64,000 nt of DNA, taken from positions 1,784,501 to 1,848,500 of the forward strand of contig NZ_CP090836.1 in assembly GCF_021491915.1 (NCBI RefSeq), written 5' to 3'. The notes under the pieces are model-generated. The model saw only the letters and a program-made list of their open reading frames with translations. It searched no databases and was not told the origin of the DNA. This document shows, piece by piece, positions 8,218-17,686 of the stretch. The DNA comes from Paracoccus everestensis (GTDB lineage Bacteria > Pseudomonadota > Alphaproteobacteria > Rhodobacterales > Rhodobacteraceae). Each line of letters begins with the position of its first letter. Position 1 is the stretch's first letter. The position numbers and the translations under genes are program-made.

Positions 8218-8847
8218 ACCGACTTCACCTATCTCAAGGTGACAGGCTGGGGATGGTTCTACCTGTCTACGGTGCTGGATGACTTTTCCCGCTACATCGT
8301 GGGCTGGAAGCTGTGCACCAGCATGGCGGCGGACGATGTCAGCGCGACGCTTGATATCGCGCTCGCTGCATCCGGATGTGACAGCGCCGCCGTGCTGCAC
8401 AAGCCGCGGCTGCTCAGCGACAATGGCCCGTGTTACATCGCCGGTGACCTGGCCGAATACCTCGAAGAAAATGGCATGAACCATGTCCGCGGCGCCCCCA
8501 ATCACCCTCAGACGCAGGGCAAGATCGAGCGCTGGCACCAGACCCTCAAGAACCGCATTCTGCTGGAAAACTATTACCTGCAAGGCGAACTCGAGGCGGC
8601 CATCGCGGCCTTCGTCGATCATTACAACAACCACCGCTACCACGAGAGCCTTGGCAATCTCACGCCCGCTGACGTCTACTTCGGACGCGGCACGGCCATC
8701 CTGGCAGAAAGGGAGAAGATCAGGAAACTGACCATCCAGAGCCGGCGCTTGAACCATCAGTGCCAGGCAGCATAACCTCAACCCACAGAGCCAGAGCCCT
8801 CCAGACCAAAATCAGGCTGCCTGTTCCAAATCATTCGACGACGGACA
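8218..8847 (+). mobile_element. 3' remnant of IS3-family element 2 (orfB C-terminus and right end)
   Basis: From TFTYLKVTGWGWFYL onward this is the same transposase as in the full copy at 13980-15488, in opposite orientation: VLDDFSRYIVGWKLC, LLSDNGPCYIAG and NHPQTQGKIERWHQTLKN carry the DDE residues, with the stop at 8775. The right end …ATTCGACGACGGACA is the same as in the full copy. The 5' two-thirds were lost where element 1 inserted. Here the codon after VTG is TGG, whereas the full copy has TGA, so this remnant shows the ancestral reading. Confidence 0.85.
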
Positions 8848-8887
8848 GTTAAAATTCGGACGGGAGATAGGTTCTCTTAGGGAAAAT

Positions 8888-8925
8888 GGCGGAGGGAACG
8901 GACCTGCCGTCGAACCTTCTCCGCC
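8888..8925 (-). terminator. Probable terminator of the ABC transporter operon
   Basis: On the minus strand, 28 nt after the permease stop, GGCGGAG and CTCCGCC form a 7-bp stem with a long loop that can fold further, followed by ATTTTCC. Confidence 0.45.
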
Positions 8926-8953
8926 TCTAGTTAGTTATCTCTGAGGTCGACGA

Positions 8954-9940
8954 CTAGACGCTCTCCTTCCGCAGGTATCGCCGCGACAGAGCGTCAAAAG
9001 AGATCGCTAGCACCACGATGACGCCGGACACTACGCCCTGCCAATAAGGCGATACGCCAAACAGCACGATTATGTTTTCAATGATTGCGATGATGCCGGC
9101 ACCGAATATCGCTCCTAGGGGCGACCCGACACCGCCTGTTGTTGCCACTCCGCCAATGACTGCAGCGGCGATGGGCGCCAGGACCCAAGCCTGGCCGATG
9201 GAGGGTTGCGCTGTGCCCAGGCGAGCTACCATCAGCAGCCCCGCCAAGGCCGACAACATGCCCGCGAAAGTGAAGACGAGCAGCCGGATGCGGTCTACCC
9301 GAATGCCGAGCATCCGCGCTGCTGCAGCATTGTTGCCGATGGCATACATGTAGCGGCCCATTGGCGTTTTGAGTGTCAGGAACAACGCGATGACAAGCAC
9401 CGCCAGCATGATGAGAAAGGGCACCGGGACTCCCAGGAAGTCGCCTCGGCCCAGGAACTGGATCCCCGCAGGGATGCCCGTGATCGCTACACCTTTCGTG
9501 AGAACCAGGATCGCGCCACCATAGATACCCGCCGTGCCGATCGTCAGCACAAGCGAGTGCAATCCAAGTACAGTTACGAGAAAGCCGTTGAGGCAACCAA
9601 GCGCCATGCCCAGCAACAAGGCCAATACGAGCGCCACCGGCCAGGGCAGGCCGGCCTGCACCATCAGCATCCCCGATACCACGCCGCAGAGGCCGCCTAT
9701 GGTGCCCAGGGACAGATCGAGTTCGCCAAGGATCATCAGCGAGGACTGTGCGATCGTTACCAGACCCACGAAAGCCAGACCTCGTGCGATCACAGACATG
9801 TTGTAGCCGGTCAGGAAGTAGGGCGAAATGATTGCCGAGATGGCGAAGATTATGACCAAGGCCACAAAGACACCGGCCAGCGGATTGCGGATCAGGATCG
9901 ACAGGGCGGATGGGCTTTGCGCGGAGGCGTCAGACGACAT
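8954..9940 (-). CDS. Sugar-type ABC transporter permease (RbsC/BPD_transp_2 family)
   Basis: Inner-membrane channel subunit of a carbohydrate-uptake-2 type ABC importer. The 328-aa product has about eight to ten hydrophobic segments and the family signatures SLMILGELDLSLGTIGGLCG near the N-terminus, TPMGRYMYAIGNNAAAARMLGI in the cytoplasmic loop that docks on the ATPase, and LAPIAAAVIGGVATTGGVGS, typical of ribose/xylose/autoinducer-2 permeases. Its start overlaps the end of the ATPase gene by 11 nt, so translation is probably coupled. The substrate is not evident. It is the last gene of a three-gene minus-strand operon. Confidence 0.9.
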   Translation of the reverse strand: MSSDASAQSPSALSILIRNPLAGVFVALVIIFAISAIISPYFLTGYNMSVIARGLAFVGLVTIAQSSLMILGELDLSLGTIGGLCGVVSGMLMVQAGLPWPVALVLALLLGMALGCLNGFLVTVLGLHSLVLTIGTAGIYGGAILVLTKGVAITGIPAGIQFLGRGDFLGVPVPFLIMLAVLVIALFLTLKTPMGRYMYAIGNNAAAARMLGIRVDRIRLLVFTFAGMLSALAGLLMVARLGTAQPSIGQAWVLAPIAAAVIGGVATTGGVGSPLGAIFGAGIIAIIENIIVLFGVSPYWQGVVSGVIVVLAISFDALSRRYLRKESV

Positions 9941-11432
9941 GGGTAGCTTCCTGTGGTGTGGTAGCGAAGATAGCCCCCACTAGCGTTTCGGTATCGGTTG
10001 TGGCGGCGTCGAAATTGCCGGTAATTTGGCCACCATGCATGGTGATGATGCGGCTGGCGCAGCGACGTAGCTCGGTCATCTCGGAAGATATCAAGATGAC
10101 TCCGACGCCTTGCTCAGCCAGTGCTTTCATGATGCGATAGATTTCAGCCTTGGTGCGGATATCGATGCCTTTGGTGGGTTCGTCAAAGATCAGGATACGA
10201 GGCGTCGTGGCCATGGCGCGGCCAATGATCGCCTTCTGCTGGTTGCCGCCCGAAAGGGTGGCCATGCGTTGGCCCGGCCCTGATGCACGGATCCCATAGT
10301 CATCAATCACCCGAGCGATGATGCTGCGCTCTTTGCCAGCATCAATACCAAGGGCACCCGAGGTTAGGGAAAGAACAGAAATGCCAATGTTCTCCCGCAA
10401 TGATAGCAGCGGAAAGATGCCGTGGTGCTTGCGTTCCTCGGACAGATACAGCATCCCGCCCTCAACTGAGGCCGCCGGGTCATTCAGCCGCCAGCCCTGC
10501 CCCTCGACAGTCACATGGCCTCCACTTGCCTTGCGGAAGCCGAAGATTGTCTGCATCAGTTCCGACCGACCGGCACCGACCAATCCGGCAAAACCCAGAA
10601 TTTCACCACGTTTTAGCGTGAAGTTCACGTGTTCGAACATCGTCCCTGACAAGTTCTCAACCTGCATGATCGAATCAGTGGCCGGGCAGTCGGGACGGAA
10701 ATGCTCATCAATGGCAACGTCACGGCCTGACATGGAACGGATCAATGCAGGCTCGTCAATTTCGGCGATCCGTCCGGCATCTACCTTTTTGCCGTTGCGC
10801 AGGACAGTGTAGTCGTCGCCGATAGCGAAAACCTCGTCCATCTTATGAGAGATGAAGACGATAGCGTGATCACGGTCCAGGAACCCACGAATGACGCGGA
10901 AGACACGGTCAACCTCCCGTGCCGTCAAGGCGGACGTCGGTTCGTCCAGGATCAGCACCTTCATGGCACGGTTGGTGGACGCCCGCGCGATCTGCAGCAG
11001 TTGCTGGTCCGGTACGGAGATATGACGAACAAGGTCTGAGGGACGAGCCTCAATCCCAAAGCGATCTAGGTACTTCTGCGCCTCAGCCTGCATTTGCCGG
11101 CGGTTGACCAGCCCGCCGTGGCCAGTGCGGTCAAAGGGCATGAACAGGTTTTCCGCCACGCTGACATCCGGGAACAGTGATAGCTCCTGGGGAACATAAG
11201 CAATGTTGCGAAACAGCTCGGCATGGGCCGCAGGATCACGACCACCGATACTGATCGTGCCGCGGCTGGCATGATCGGTACCCGTCAGGATTTTCACCAG
11301 CGTTGATTTTCCGGCCCCGTTCTCTCCAGCCAAAACATGGGTCCGACCGAGTTCGATCGATAAATCGACGCCATCAAGGGCTGTTACACCCGGAAAGTCG
11401 CGCCCCAAGCCTCTCGCTTCGAGATATGCCAT
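9930..11432 (-). CDS. Sugar-type ABC transporter ATP-binding protein with two ATPase domains (RbsA/MglA-like)
   Basis: ATPase that powers the importer, 500 aa with two nucleotide-binding domains in tandem as in RbsA/MglA. The first has Walker A GENGAGKSTL and Walker B LILDEPTSAL; the second has a looser P-loop region (GLVGAGRSEL), the signature LSGGNQQKAIIGRAM and Walker B LIFDEPTKGID. The start MAYLEARGLGRDFPG at 11432 follows a GGAGG site; a longer version starting at 11453 would overlap that site and is less likely. The gene lies between the binding-protein and permease genes, after a strong hairpin. Confidence 0.92.
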   Translation of the reverse strand: MAYLEARGLGRDFPGVTALDGVDLSIELGRTHVLAGENGAGKSTLVKILTGTDHASRGTISIGGRDPAAHAELFRNIAYVPQELSLFPDVSVAENLFMPFDRTGHGGLVNRRQMQAEAQKYLDRFGIEARPSDLVRHISVPDQQLLQIARASTNRAMKVLILDEPTSALTAREVDRVFRVIRGFLDRDHAIVFISHKMDEVFAIGDDYTVLRNGKKVDAGRIAEIDEPALIRSMSGRDVAIDEHFRPDCPATDSIMQVENLSGTMFEHVNFTLKRGEILGFAGLVGAGRSELMQTIFGFRKASGGHVTVEGQGWRLNDPAASVEGGMLYLSEERKHHGIFPLLSLRENIGISVLSLTSGALGIDAGKERSIIARVIDDYGIRASGPGQRMATLSGGNQQKAIIGRAMATTPRILIFDEPTKGIDIRTKAEIYRIMKALAEQGVGVILISSEMTELRRCASRIITMHGGQITGNFDAATTDTETLVGAIFATTPQEATHVV

Positions 11433-11449
11433 ATTTCCTCCAAAAGAAA

Positions 11450-11473
11450 GCAACCGGCCCGAAGGCCGGCTGC
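11450..11473 (-). terminator. Hairpin between binding-protein and ATPase genes (attenuator-like)
   Basis: On the minus strand, 8 nt after the binding-protein stop, a GC-rich stem (GCAGCCGGCC / GGCCGGTTGC) with a TTCG loop is followed by TTTCTTTT. In solute-binding-protein operons such hairpins allow partial read-through and protect the 5' message, giving an excess of the binding protein over membrane subunits. Confidence 0.7.
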
Positions 11474-11481
11474 CTACTAAA

Positions 11482-12426
11482 TCAACCGTCCACGTTTTCT
11501 TTCGTGAGAAAGGCGTTTCCGGTGTCCAGGTAGTCGGGCACTGGCGCGCCTGTGACCTGCGCCCAGAGAAGCATCACCGACCAGTAACCTTGGAGCTCCG
11601 GCTGGGATGCAGAGGAGCTGTCAGCCACACCGGAACGGATCATGTCCAGCATCTCGGGAAGGTTGTCGAGACCGACCAGTGTGACGTCGCCTTCCTTGCC
11701 TGCCTCAATGATTGCTTGACCGATCCCAATGGGACCAGCGGCATCTGAGGCGACCCAGCCCTTCAAGTTCGGGTTTGCCTGCATGATCGCAGCTGCCTGC
11801 TGCTGCGCAATCTCGATGCTGTCGTTGTCGATGCCTTCAGCCACAACCTTGATGCCAGGATGCTCAGCAAAGACTTCGCGGTGGCAGTCGGCGCGGATCG
11901 AGTGGTTCGGCGCAGTGGGCACGCCCATCATGATCGCGACCTCACCTTCGCCGCCTAGCACCTCGACCAGACGGCGGGAGGCCATCTTCGCCTGCTCACA
12001 GAAATCGGAGCCTATATAGGGAATCTTCATCCCTTCGGGTGGCACTGAGTCGAAGATGACCAGCGGAATGTCTTGGCTTTGTGCTGCTTCCAGCGATGCA
12101 CGGTTGCCCGATGGATCCAGAAGGTCGATGGCAATGCCGTCGGGCTGGGTGGAAATGGCGCTTTCGACGATCTGCACTTGCTGGACGACGTCAGCCGTCT
12201 GAGGAGCAGAATAAACGATCTCGACATCGGCGCCGGTCTGCGCCTCAAGGGCGGCCGCGGCCATCTGTGCACCTTCGTTCACCTTGTCGAACCAAGGATG
12301 GACAACCTTTGGCACGATCAGAAAGCGATAGCTGTCCTTCTTGGTGGTGCCTGGCGCATCCTGTGCCAAGGCTACGATGGGCGACGCGATGGCCAATCCC
12401 GCCAGAAGTGTCACCAGTGTTCTCAT
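11482..12426 (-). CDS. Periplasmic sugar-type substrate-binding protein
   Basis: Periplasmic ligand-binding component of the importer. The ATG at 12426 follows GAGGAGGAATAAC, a strong site. The first 21 residues (MRTLVTLLAGLAIASPIVALA) are a signal peptide. The mature part has the Peripla_BP_4 pattern: FLIVPKVVHPWFDKVNEG, DGIAIDLLDPSGN, IPLVIFDSVPPEG, YIGSDFCEQAKMASR and VTLVGLDNLPEML. In total 314 aa, normal for the family. It is the first gene of the operon. No regulator gene adjoins it and the ligand cannot be inferred. The 293 bp upstream to the IS630 end presumably hold the promoter; no clear -35/-10 pair was recognised. Confidence 0.9.
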   Translation of the reverse strand: MRTLVTLLAGLAIASPIVALAQDAPGTTKKDSYRFLIVPKVVHPWFDKVNEGAQMAAAALEAQTGADVEIVYSAPQTADVVQQVQIVESAISTQPDGIAIDLLDPSGNRASLEAAQSQDIPLVIFDSVPPEGMKIPYIGSDFCEQAKMASRRLVEVLGGEGEVAIMMGVPTAPNHSIRADCHREVFAEHPGIKVVAEGIDNDSIEIAQQQAAAIMQANPNLKGWVASDAAGPIGIGQAIIEAGKEGDVTLVGLDNLPEMLDMIRSGVADSSSASQPELQGYWSVMLLWAQVTGAPVPDYLDTGNAFLTKENVDG

Positions 12427-12719
12427 GTTATTCCTCCTCGATGGACCACTGTGTGCGTCGACGACTATCGTATGACGCGAATCAGATTTCCGAGGGCACC
12501 ATCACACGCCGGATTCTGAATTTACAGCCGCCACAGAATGGACTGGGGCGTACAGGCAGCCGGCCATTCTATGGACGCAGCTTTAGTAATCTCACACCCG
12601 GATTGGCCCCGTCTTCATGATCTTGCCAGCGCCAGTGAAAGCAAAGCGGTGATGAAAATCAAGGCACCTTCCGCGCCTCAACCTCTTTGCTGATTGACAG
12701 GTCTCTTCTCCCGGCCTTA

Positions 12720-13774
12720 GAGCCTGTTGCACTCAATCGGTCTCATACCCTGCGGCTTTGAAGTAGTTGTAGCACTCCTCATCGGAGAACAGATCGCAGA
12801 CCTGGCCAACCGCAGCCCAAAGCTGATCGTAGGTGCGGGCGGCGGCTTTTCTGATCAGCGTCTTGAGTTTGGCGAAGGCCATCTCGATCGGGTTGAGGTC
12901 GGGGCTGTATGGCGGCAGGAAAAGGAACCACGCGCCAACATCGCGCAGTGCTGCCGCTGCGGCAGGGCTCTTGTGGCTGGAGAGATTGTCCAGAATGACG
13001 ACATCGCCGGGCCGGAGTGTCGGGACCAACTGGGTTTTGGTGTAGAGATCGAACATCTCGGCGTTCATTGCGCCGTCGATTACCCAGGGCGCATCCAACC
13101 GGTCATGGCGCAGGGCCGCGACAAAGGTCTGGGTGCGCCAATGCCCGAACGGCGCATGATCAACGAGGCGCTGCCCGCAGGGTGCCCAGCCGGAGGTCTT
13201 GGCCATGTTCGTCTTGACCCCGGTCTCATCAACAAACGCCAATCGCTCCAGGTGATTGGCCATGAAAGGCTGGCGTCTCGCGATCCAGACATGGCGCAGA
13301 GCGGCGACGTCCTTTCGCTTTTGTTCAAGCGCCTGCAGAGTTTTTTTTATGGCTCAGTCCGAGACCCCGCAGAACGCGCCAGACGGTGGCGCGGTGGACA
13401 TCGATGCCATGCGTCTCAGCCAACTCGGCTACGAGTTCATCAAGCGTGATCCCGCTTTTGGCCGTGACGCGGGCCTTGAGCCAGCCGGTCATGCCCACCA
13501 GCTTGCCATGTCCGCCGCCATTGCCTTGTCGCCTCGGGGTCAAACATCCGATCTCGCGTCGCAGCTTCACCAGATCATTGACGAATTTCGGCGACACCCG
13601 AAAGTGCCGGGCCGCCTGACGGTGTCCGTGACCTTCGTCCACGTAGCCGATAACCCGGCTACGAAGCTCTGCTGGATGTGGCTTGCCCATCTGAAATCTC
13701 CATCTGCCTCAGCAGAAGGGAATCACATCATTGGCAGGCTGGGAATCCTGAATCTTGATGGCTGAAATACGCTC
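12720..13774 (-). mobile_element. IS630-family insertion sequence (element 3)
   Basis: The element is bordered by TA dinucleotides (12718-12719 and 13775-13776), the family's target duplication, and its ends read GAGCCTGTTGCA and GAGCGTATTTCA inward (imperfect inverted repeats). It carries one transposase in two frames. Confidence 0.82.
12733..13690 (-). CDS. IS630-family transposase, two-frame (probable programmed frameshift)
   Basis: The first frame (13690 to 13325) encodes the HTH part: GKPHPAELRSRVIGYVDEG, ARHFRVSPKFVNDLV and VWRVLRGLGLSHKK. The second frame, ending at 12733, encodes the DDE part: LAFVDETGVKTNMAK, VVILDNLSSHKS and LPPYSPDLNPIEMAFAKLK. The frames meet at a run of eight A residues in the mRNA (13340-13347), just after GLSHKK, the classic slippery site of this family. 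All catalytic residues are present, so the element could be active. Confidence 0.8.
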
Positions 13775-13898
13775 TAGCGTGTGAGATGTGCTAGGCAACT
13801 GCGCCGTCATGCACAGCTCTGATGACATCGACATAATGGCAACTCCGCCCTGGGCACTCGCTGCCTCAGGGCTGTTTTCACGTGGACACGAGCTTGGA

Positions 13899-13979
13899 AC
13901 ACATCTCACTTCAGATCGGCCTGCTATTCTCGACCGAGGGGCCTTACGCCACGGTCGCCCAGGCACTTCTGAATGGGGC
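13899..13979 (+). pseudogene. Fragment of an AmiC/FmdD-type periplasmic binding protein gene
   Basis: In one frame the stretch between the IS630 and IS3 elements reads LQIGLLFSTEGPYATVAQAL then LNG, a typical N-terminal strand-helix of ABC-type amide/short-chain-amide binding proteins (IGLLFSTTGPYA pattern). The IS3-family element interrupts it at 13980. Beyond that element and its GGC duplication only a few further codons can be followed before a stop. Short and therefore tentative. Confidence 0.4.
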
Positions 13980-14051
13980 TGTCCGTCGTCGAATGATTTG
14001 GAACAGGCAGCCTGATTTTGGTCTGGAGGGCTCTGGCTCTGTAGGTTGAGG

Positions 14052-15032
14052 TTATGCTGCCTGGCACTGATGGTTCAAGCGCCGGCTTTGGATGGTCAGT
14101 TTCTTGATCTTCTCCCTTTCTGCCAGAATGGCCGGGCCGCGTCCGAAGTAGACGTCAGCGGGCGTGAGGTTGCCAAGGCTCTCGTGATAGCGGTGGTTGT
14201 TGTAATGCTCGACAAAGGCTGCGATGGCCGCCTCGAGTTCGCCCTGCAGGTAGTAGTTTTCCAGAAGGATGCGGTTCTTGAGGGTCTGGTGCCAGCGTTC
14301 GATCTTGCCCTGCGTCTGAGGGTGATTGGGGGCGCCGCGGACATGATCCATGCCATTTTCTTCGAGGTATTCAGCCAGCTCACCGGCGATGTAGCACGGG
14401 CCATTGTCGCTGAGCAGCCGCGGCTTGTGCAGCACGGCGGCGCTGTCACATCCGGATGCAGCAAGGGCGATATCAAGCGTCGCGCTGACATCGTCGGCCG
14501 CCATGCTGGTGCACAGCTTCCAGCCAACGATATAGCGGGAAAAGTCATCGAGCACAGTGGACAGATAGAACCATCCTCAGCCTGTCACCTTGAGATAGGT
14601 GAAGTCGGTTTGCCACATCTGGTTTGGCCGGGTGGTCTTGTCCCTGAACTCGTCCCCGGCCTTGACAACCACATAGGCCGGGCTGGTGATCAGGTCATAG
14701 GACTTCAGCAGCCGATACACGGACGCTTCTGACACGAAATACTTTTCTGTATCCGTGAAACGAACAGCCAGTTCCCGCGGCGACAGGTCGGGCTCTTCGA
14801 GCGCCAGAGCGACAATCCGGTCCCGTACAGCGTCGGGAATGCGGTTCCAGACCCTGGACGGTCGTGAGGGGCGATCTTCCAGCCCCTCCGGGCCGTGTTC
14901 GACGTATCGATCATACCACCGGTAAAAGGTCGTGGGCGGCACCCCGATCTGTGCCAGGGTCCGACGGACCGGCAGGTGGGATTGCTCGACGATGCGGATG
15001 ATCTCGAGCTTCTCGGACGCTGGATATCTCAT
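14052..15032 (-). pseudogene. IS3-family OrfB (element 2) with in-frame TGA
   Basis: The DDE transposase starts at 15032 (MRYPASEKLEIIRIVEQS) and runs through the HTH linker and WQTDFTYLKVTG, then meets TGA at 14577-14579. It continues in the same frame with GWFYLSTVLDDFSRYIVGWK, LLSDNGPCYIAGE and HPQTQGKIERWH to the stop at 14052. The other copy in this window has TGG (Trp) at this codon, so a single G-to-A change inactivated this copy. Without read-through only the first ~150 residues are made. Confidence 0.88.
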
Positions 15033-15403
15033 GCGTGCTCGCCCCCAGCCCCGCTCGTGTTTTTTTTGAGCAGGCGGTTCTCAAGGGTGAGGTCGGCCAC
15101 AACCTCCTTGAGCGCCAGTGCCTCGGCGCGCAGGTCCTTGACCTCGCCACTGGTCGCCTGTCGGGCAGTGTCGCCGGCGAGGCGCTTCTTGCCGGCCTCG
15201 AGGAATTCCTTCGACCAGCTGTAATACAAGCTCTGGGCGATCCCTTCGCGGCGGCACAGCTCGGCAATGCTGTCCTCGCCCCGAAGCCCCGTCAGGACAA
15301 TCCTGATCTTCTCTTCGGCGTTGTGGATCTTGCGCGTCGCCCGGCGGATATCTTTGACCGCCTTCTCCGCCTCGGCTTTCGTCGTCATGGGCTTCTTGCT
15401 CAT
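15029..15403 (-). CDS. IS3-family OrfA (element 2)
   Basis: A 124-aa DNA-binding subunit. MSKKPMTTKAEAEKAVKDI at 15403 follows a GGAG site; the longer frame from 15451 has none. It contains the transposase_8-type helix-turn-helix (EKIRIVLTGLRGEDSIAELC then REGIAQSLYYSWSKEFL) and a C-terminal coiled coil (LALKEVVADLTLENRLLKK). Its stop overlaps the orfB start (ATGA). Confidence 0.85.
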   Translation of the reverse strand: MSKKPMTTKAEAEKAVKDIRRATRKIHNAEEKIRIVLTGLRGEDSIAELCRREGIAQSLYYSWSKEFLEAGKKRLAGDTARQATSGEVKDLRAEALALKEVVADLTLENRLLKKNTSGAGGEHA

Positions 15404-15562
15404 CTTCGCTCCATAAGGGCTACGATGAGCCAAAAACCCTCCGTCACGCAATCTGCCTAATCTGTCCCATGGGCGCTGACGTCAGACAGGCCTGCAATGG
15501 TCCGAGGCAGAACTGCTGAACCAGGCATATGCATACGAACAGCTAACGCGGCATCGCAAGCC

Positions 15563-16955
15563 GGTCGTGTCGCGAATGTGGTGGAAATTGCCGGGCAGCG
15601 GGCTCCGGGCATGTGACGTTGGCTCCAGTCAGGCCGCGAGGTCAAGGGACATCGGCACGAGTGGCTGAGAAAGGGTTTCCCAGCCGTCGACCTTTCGCAT
15701 CTGGATTTGGCCCGAGGCCAGGAGCGCCCAGAGCAGCATGGGCACGGTTTCCGCACAGGGCAGCACGGTCTGGGTCTTGATGCGGCGGCGGAACTCTTCG
15801 TTCAGGCGCTCGATGGCATTGGTGGTTCTTGCGGATTTCCATTGCGAGGGATCGAGGCGGGTGAAGCTGAAGAGCCGGTCTCCTGCTTCCTCAAGGCTAT
15901 CGGCCACGGCCCGGCACTTCAGCGTCCATTTGCGAAGGAACGCCTTGCGACGCTTCTCGATCTCAGCGGCTGTGTCAGCGTAGATCATGTCGCGATAGTC
16001 TTCACTCAGCTCGTCATGCAGGCGCTTGGGGGCGTGGCCGAGCAGGTTGCGGTGCTTGTGAACCGTGCAGCGCTGGATGGGCAGGTCCCCGCCCCAGAGC
16101 GCCACAAGCGCGGCCTCAAGGCCAGGGGCGCCGTCAACGATCACGAATTCGGGCCGCCGCAGGCCCCGGGCATCCAAGTCGGCAAGGAACCTGCTCCAGG
16201 CAGCCGTGCTTTCGCCGCCCATGTTCCTGATGGCGAGAAGAACCTTTTGCCCGTCGCGCCGCACCCCGATCGCCGCCAGCACCGAGATATTGGTGGCCTT
16301 GCGGTCCAGCCGGGTCTTGATCACGGTGCCATCGAGGATAAGCCGAACGATATCCTCCTCGGCCAGGTCGCGGGTGGACCAGGCGTCCCAGTCGACCTTC
16401 ACCTTGCGCCAGGCCCGGCTGACCACATCCTTGCTCACCGCGCCTTCGAACAGCCCGAACAACGCCCGCTTGACGCGGCGCGTGTTGGTGCCAGCCAGGT
16501 AGACCGCTGCGATCAGGGCCTCGGCCTTCTTCGTCAGCCGCCTGTAGCGTGGCAGGGCCTTCGAGCGCCATTCGGTGACCTTTCCGGTCTCGTTCTCGAT
16601 CCGGGCACGTGGCACCCGCACCGTCTCGGTGCCGAATGTGCCGGTAAGCTGTCGCTCCCGGTGCCCGTGGCGGTAACCCTTGGCACCCTCGTCACTGCGA
16701 CCATAGCGAAGACGGCCAAGAAATTCGGCCAGTTCCTCTTCAAACATGGCCTCAATGGTGGCACGGACATTCGCCCGCAGGCGGTCCTCGATCGGATCAT
16801 ACCCGCCTGCGTCGGGCAGTAGCGAAAAGGACGAGCTGTCGGTATTCTGCTTCATGGCGTGATCTCCCTGGCGGTTGCCGCCGCCGGTTGGGTGGGTGTT
16901 GGTTCACCCGGAGATTACGCCGCCAGCCAATTTCTACCACTTCCGAGACACGACC
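15563..16955 (-). mobile_element. IS256-family insertion sequence (element 4)
   Basis: Both ends read GGTCGTGTC inward and remain similar for about 30 bp. A perfect 8-bp target duplication CGCAAGCC lies at 15555-15562 and 16956-16963, so this copy moved in relatively recently and has not been rearranged. Confidence 0.92.
15629..16855 (-). CDS. IS256-family transposase
   Basis: A full-length, 408-aa mutator-type transposase. The DDE residues are in LILDGTVIKTRLDRK, FVIVDGAPGLEAAL and the later SARTTNAIERLNEEFRRR segment; an RCTVHKHRNLLGHAP box (C/H motif of the family) lies between. N-terminal ANVRATIEAMFEEELAEFLG and YRHGHRERQL are typical. The frame is uninterrupted and the element has intact ends, so it is potentially active. 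It differs clearly in sequence from the IS256 remnants at 38-1026 and 22645-22809. Confidence 0.93.
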   Translation of the reverse strand: MKQNTDSSSFSLLPDAGGYDPIEDRLRANVRATIEAMFEEELAEFLGRLRYGRSDEGAKGYRHGHRERQLTGTFGTETVRVPRARIENETGKVTEWRSKALPRYRRLTKKAEALIAAVYLAGTNTRRVKRALFGLFEGAVSKDVVSRAWRKVKVDWDAWSTRDLAEEDIVRLILDGTVIKTRLDRKATNISVLAAIGVRRDGQKVLLAIRNMGGESTAAWSRFLADLDARGLRRPEFVIVDGAPGLEAALVALWGGDLPIQRCTVHKHRNLLGHAPKRLHDELSEDYRDMIYADTAAEIEKRRKAFLRKWTLKCRAVADSLEEAGDRLFSFTRLDPSQWKSARTTNAIERLNEEFRRRIKTQTVLPCAETVPMLLWALLASGQIQMRKVDGWETLSQPLVPMSLDLAA

Positions 16956-17236
16956 CGCAAGCCTGCTGTCTGATTGAATTCGCTTGCAAAACAGAACCGG
17001 CGGAAGAACTTGCGCGCTCGAAAGGGAGACCCTCATGCGCATCGGCGTTCTGAGTTGGCCCCCTCCGAAGGCGTCTGCGTACCTAGGTTCGTTCGCAAAC
17101 GATCCACGAAAGGGAGCGGCCATACCCAGAATTGCCATGAATTAACTGTATGCGCCGTCTCTGCCCCATTGATTTTGCGCATTCCTGGCTTGGGTGGTCT
17201 CTGCCACCTGTCCGTTGAAGCAGACGGAGAGGCGAT

Positions 17237-17686
17237 ATGGCAGGCAGTGTGGAAGGTTTTGTTGGTCAGTGCGAGGTTGTTGAGCCTCGGCGCGGAAACC
17301 GGCGGTGGCCAGACGAGGTAAAGGCTCGGATTGTGGCAGAGAGCCTCGCTCCTGGGGCGCGGGTGGTTGATGTCGCGGCACGCCATGATCTTGTCCCGCA
17401 CCAGCTTTCGGATTGGCGGCGCCGGGCTCGCGAGGGGCTTCTTGCGCTTCCGGCTGATCTGCTGGAGGGGCTGTCGCTGCCGTCCAAGGTTCTTGGCGAT
17501 CCGGTCTTTGTTCCCTTGGCCATTGCGGCCGAACCGACGAGATCGGCGAAGCTGCCGGAGAGAGCCGAGATCTTGTCTGGTGTCATGAGCGTCGAGATCG
17601 GTGACGATGTGGTGCTGCGTGTGCCGAGCGATGTTCCCGTCGAGCGGGCAGCAGCCCTGATCCGTGCCTTGCGCAGTGCAACATGA
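17237..17686 (+). CDS. tnpA: IS66-family TnpA (accessory DNA-binding protein)
   Basis: 149 aa with a helix-turn-helix of the IS66 Orf1/TnpA type (RRWPDEVKARIVAESLAPGA and VAARHDLVPHQLSDWRRRAR). It starts after GGAGAGG at the left end of the element and overlaps tnpB by 4 nt, suggesting coupled translation. It is required with TnpB for efficient transposition in the family. Confidence 0.88.
   Translation: MAGSVEGFVGQCEVVEPRRGNRRWPDEVKARIVAESLAPGARVVDVAARHDLVPHQLSDWRRRAREGLLALPADLLEGLSLPSKVLGDPVFVPLAIAAEPTRSAKLPERAEILSGVMSVEIGDDVVLRVPSDVPVERAAALIRALRSAT

Larger units (their letters stand above)
13980..15488 (-). mobile_element. IS3-family insertion sequence (element 2), full length
   Basis: The ends are TGTCCGTCGTCG and, inward from the right, TGTCTGACGTCA (imperfect inverted repeats with TG…CA termini). 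It is flanked by a 3-bp duplication GGC (13977-13979 and 15489-15491). It holds orfA and orfB on the minus strand. A truncated second copy lies at 8218-8847. Confidence 0.85.

Noticed and set aside
13870..13885. parS-like TTTTCACGTGG
   Set aside because: Only part of the TGTTTCACGTGAAACA consensus matches; it lies in a gene fragment with no parAB nearby.
15707..16822. 371-aa plus-strand open frame
   Set aside because: Shadow of the IS256 transposase on the other strand; no family features.
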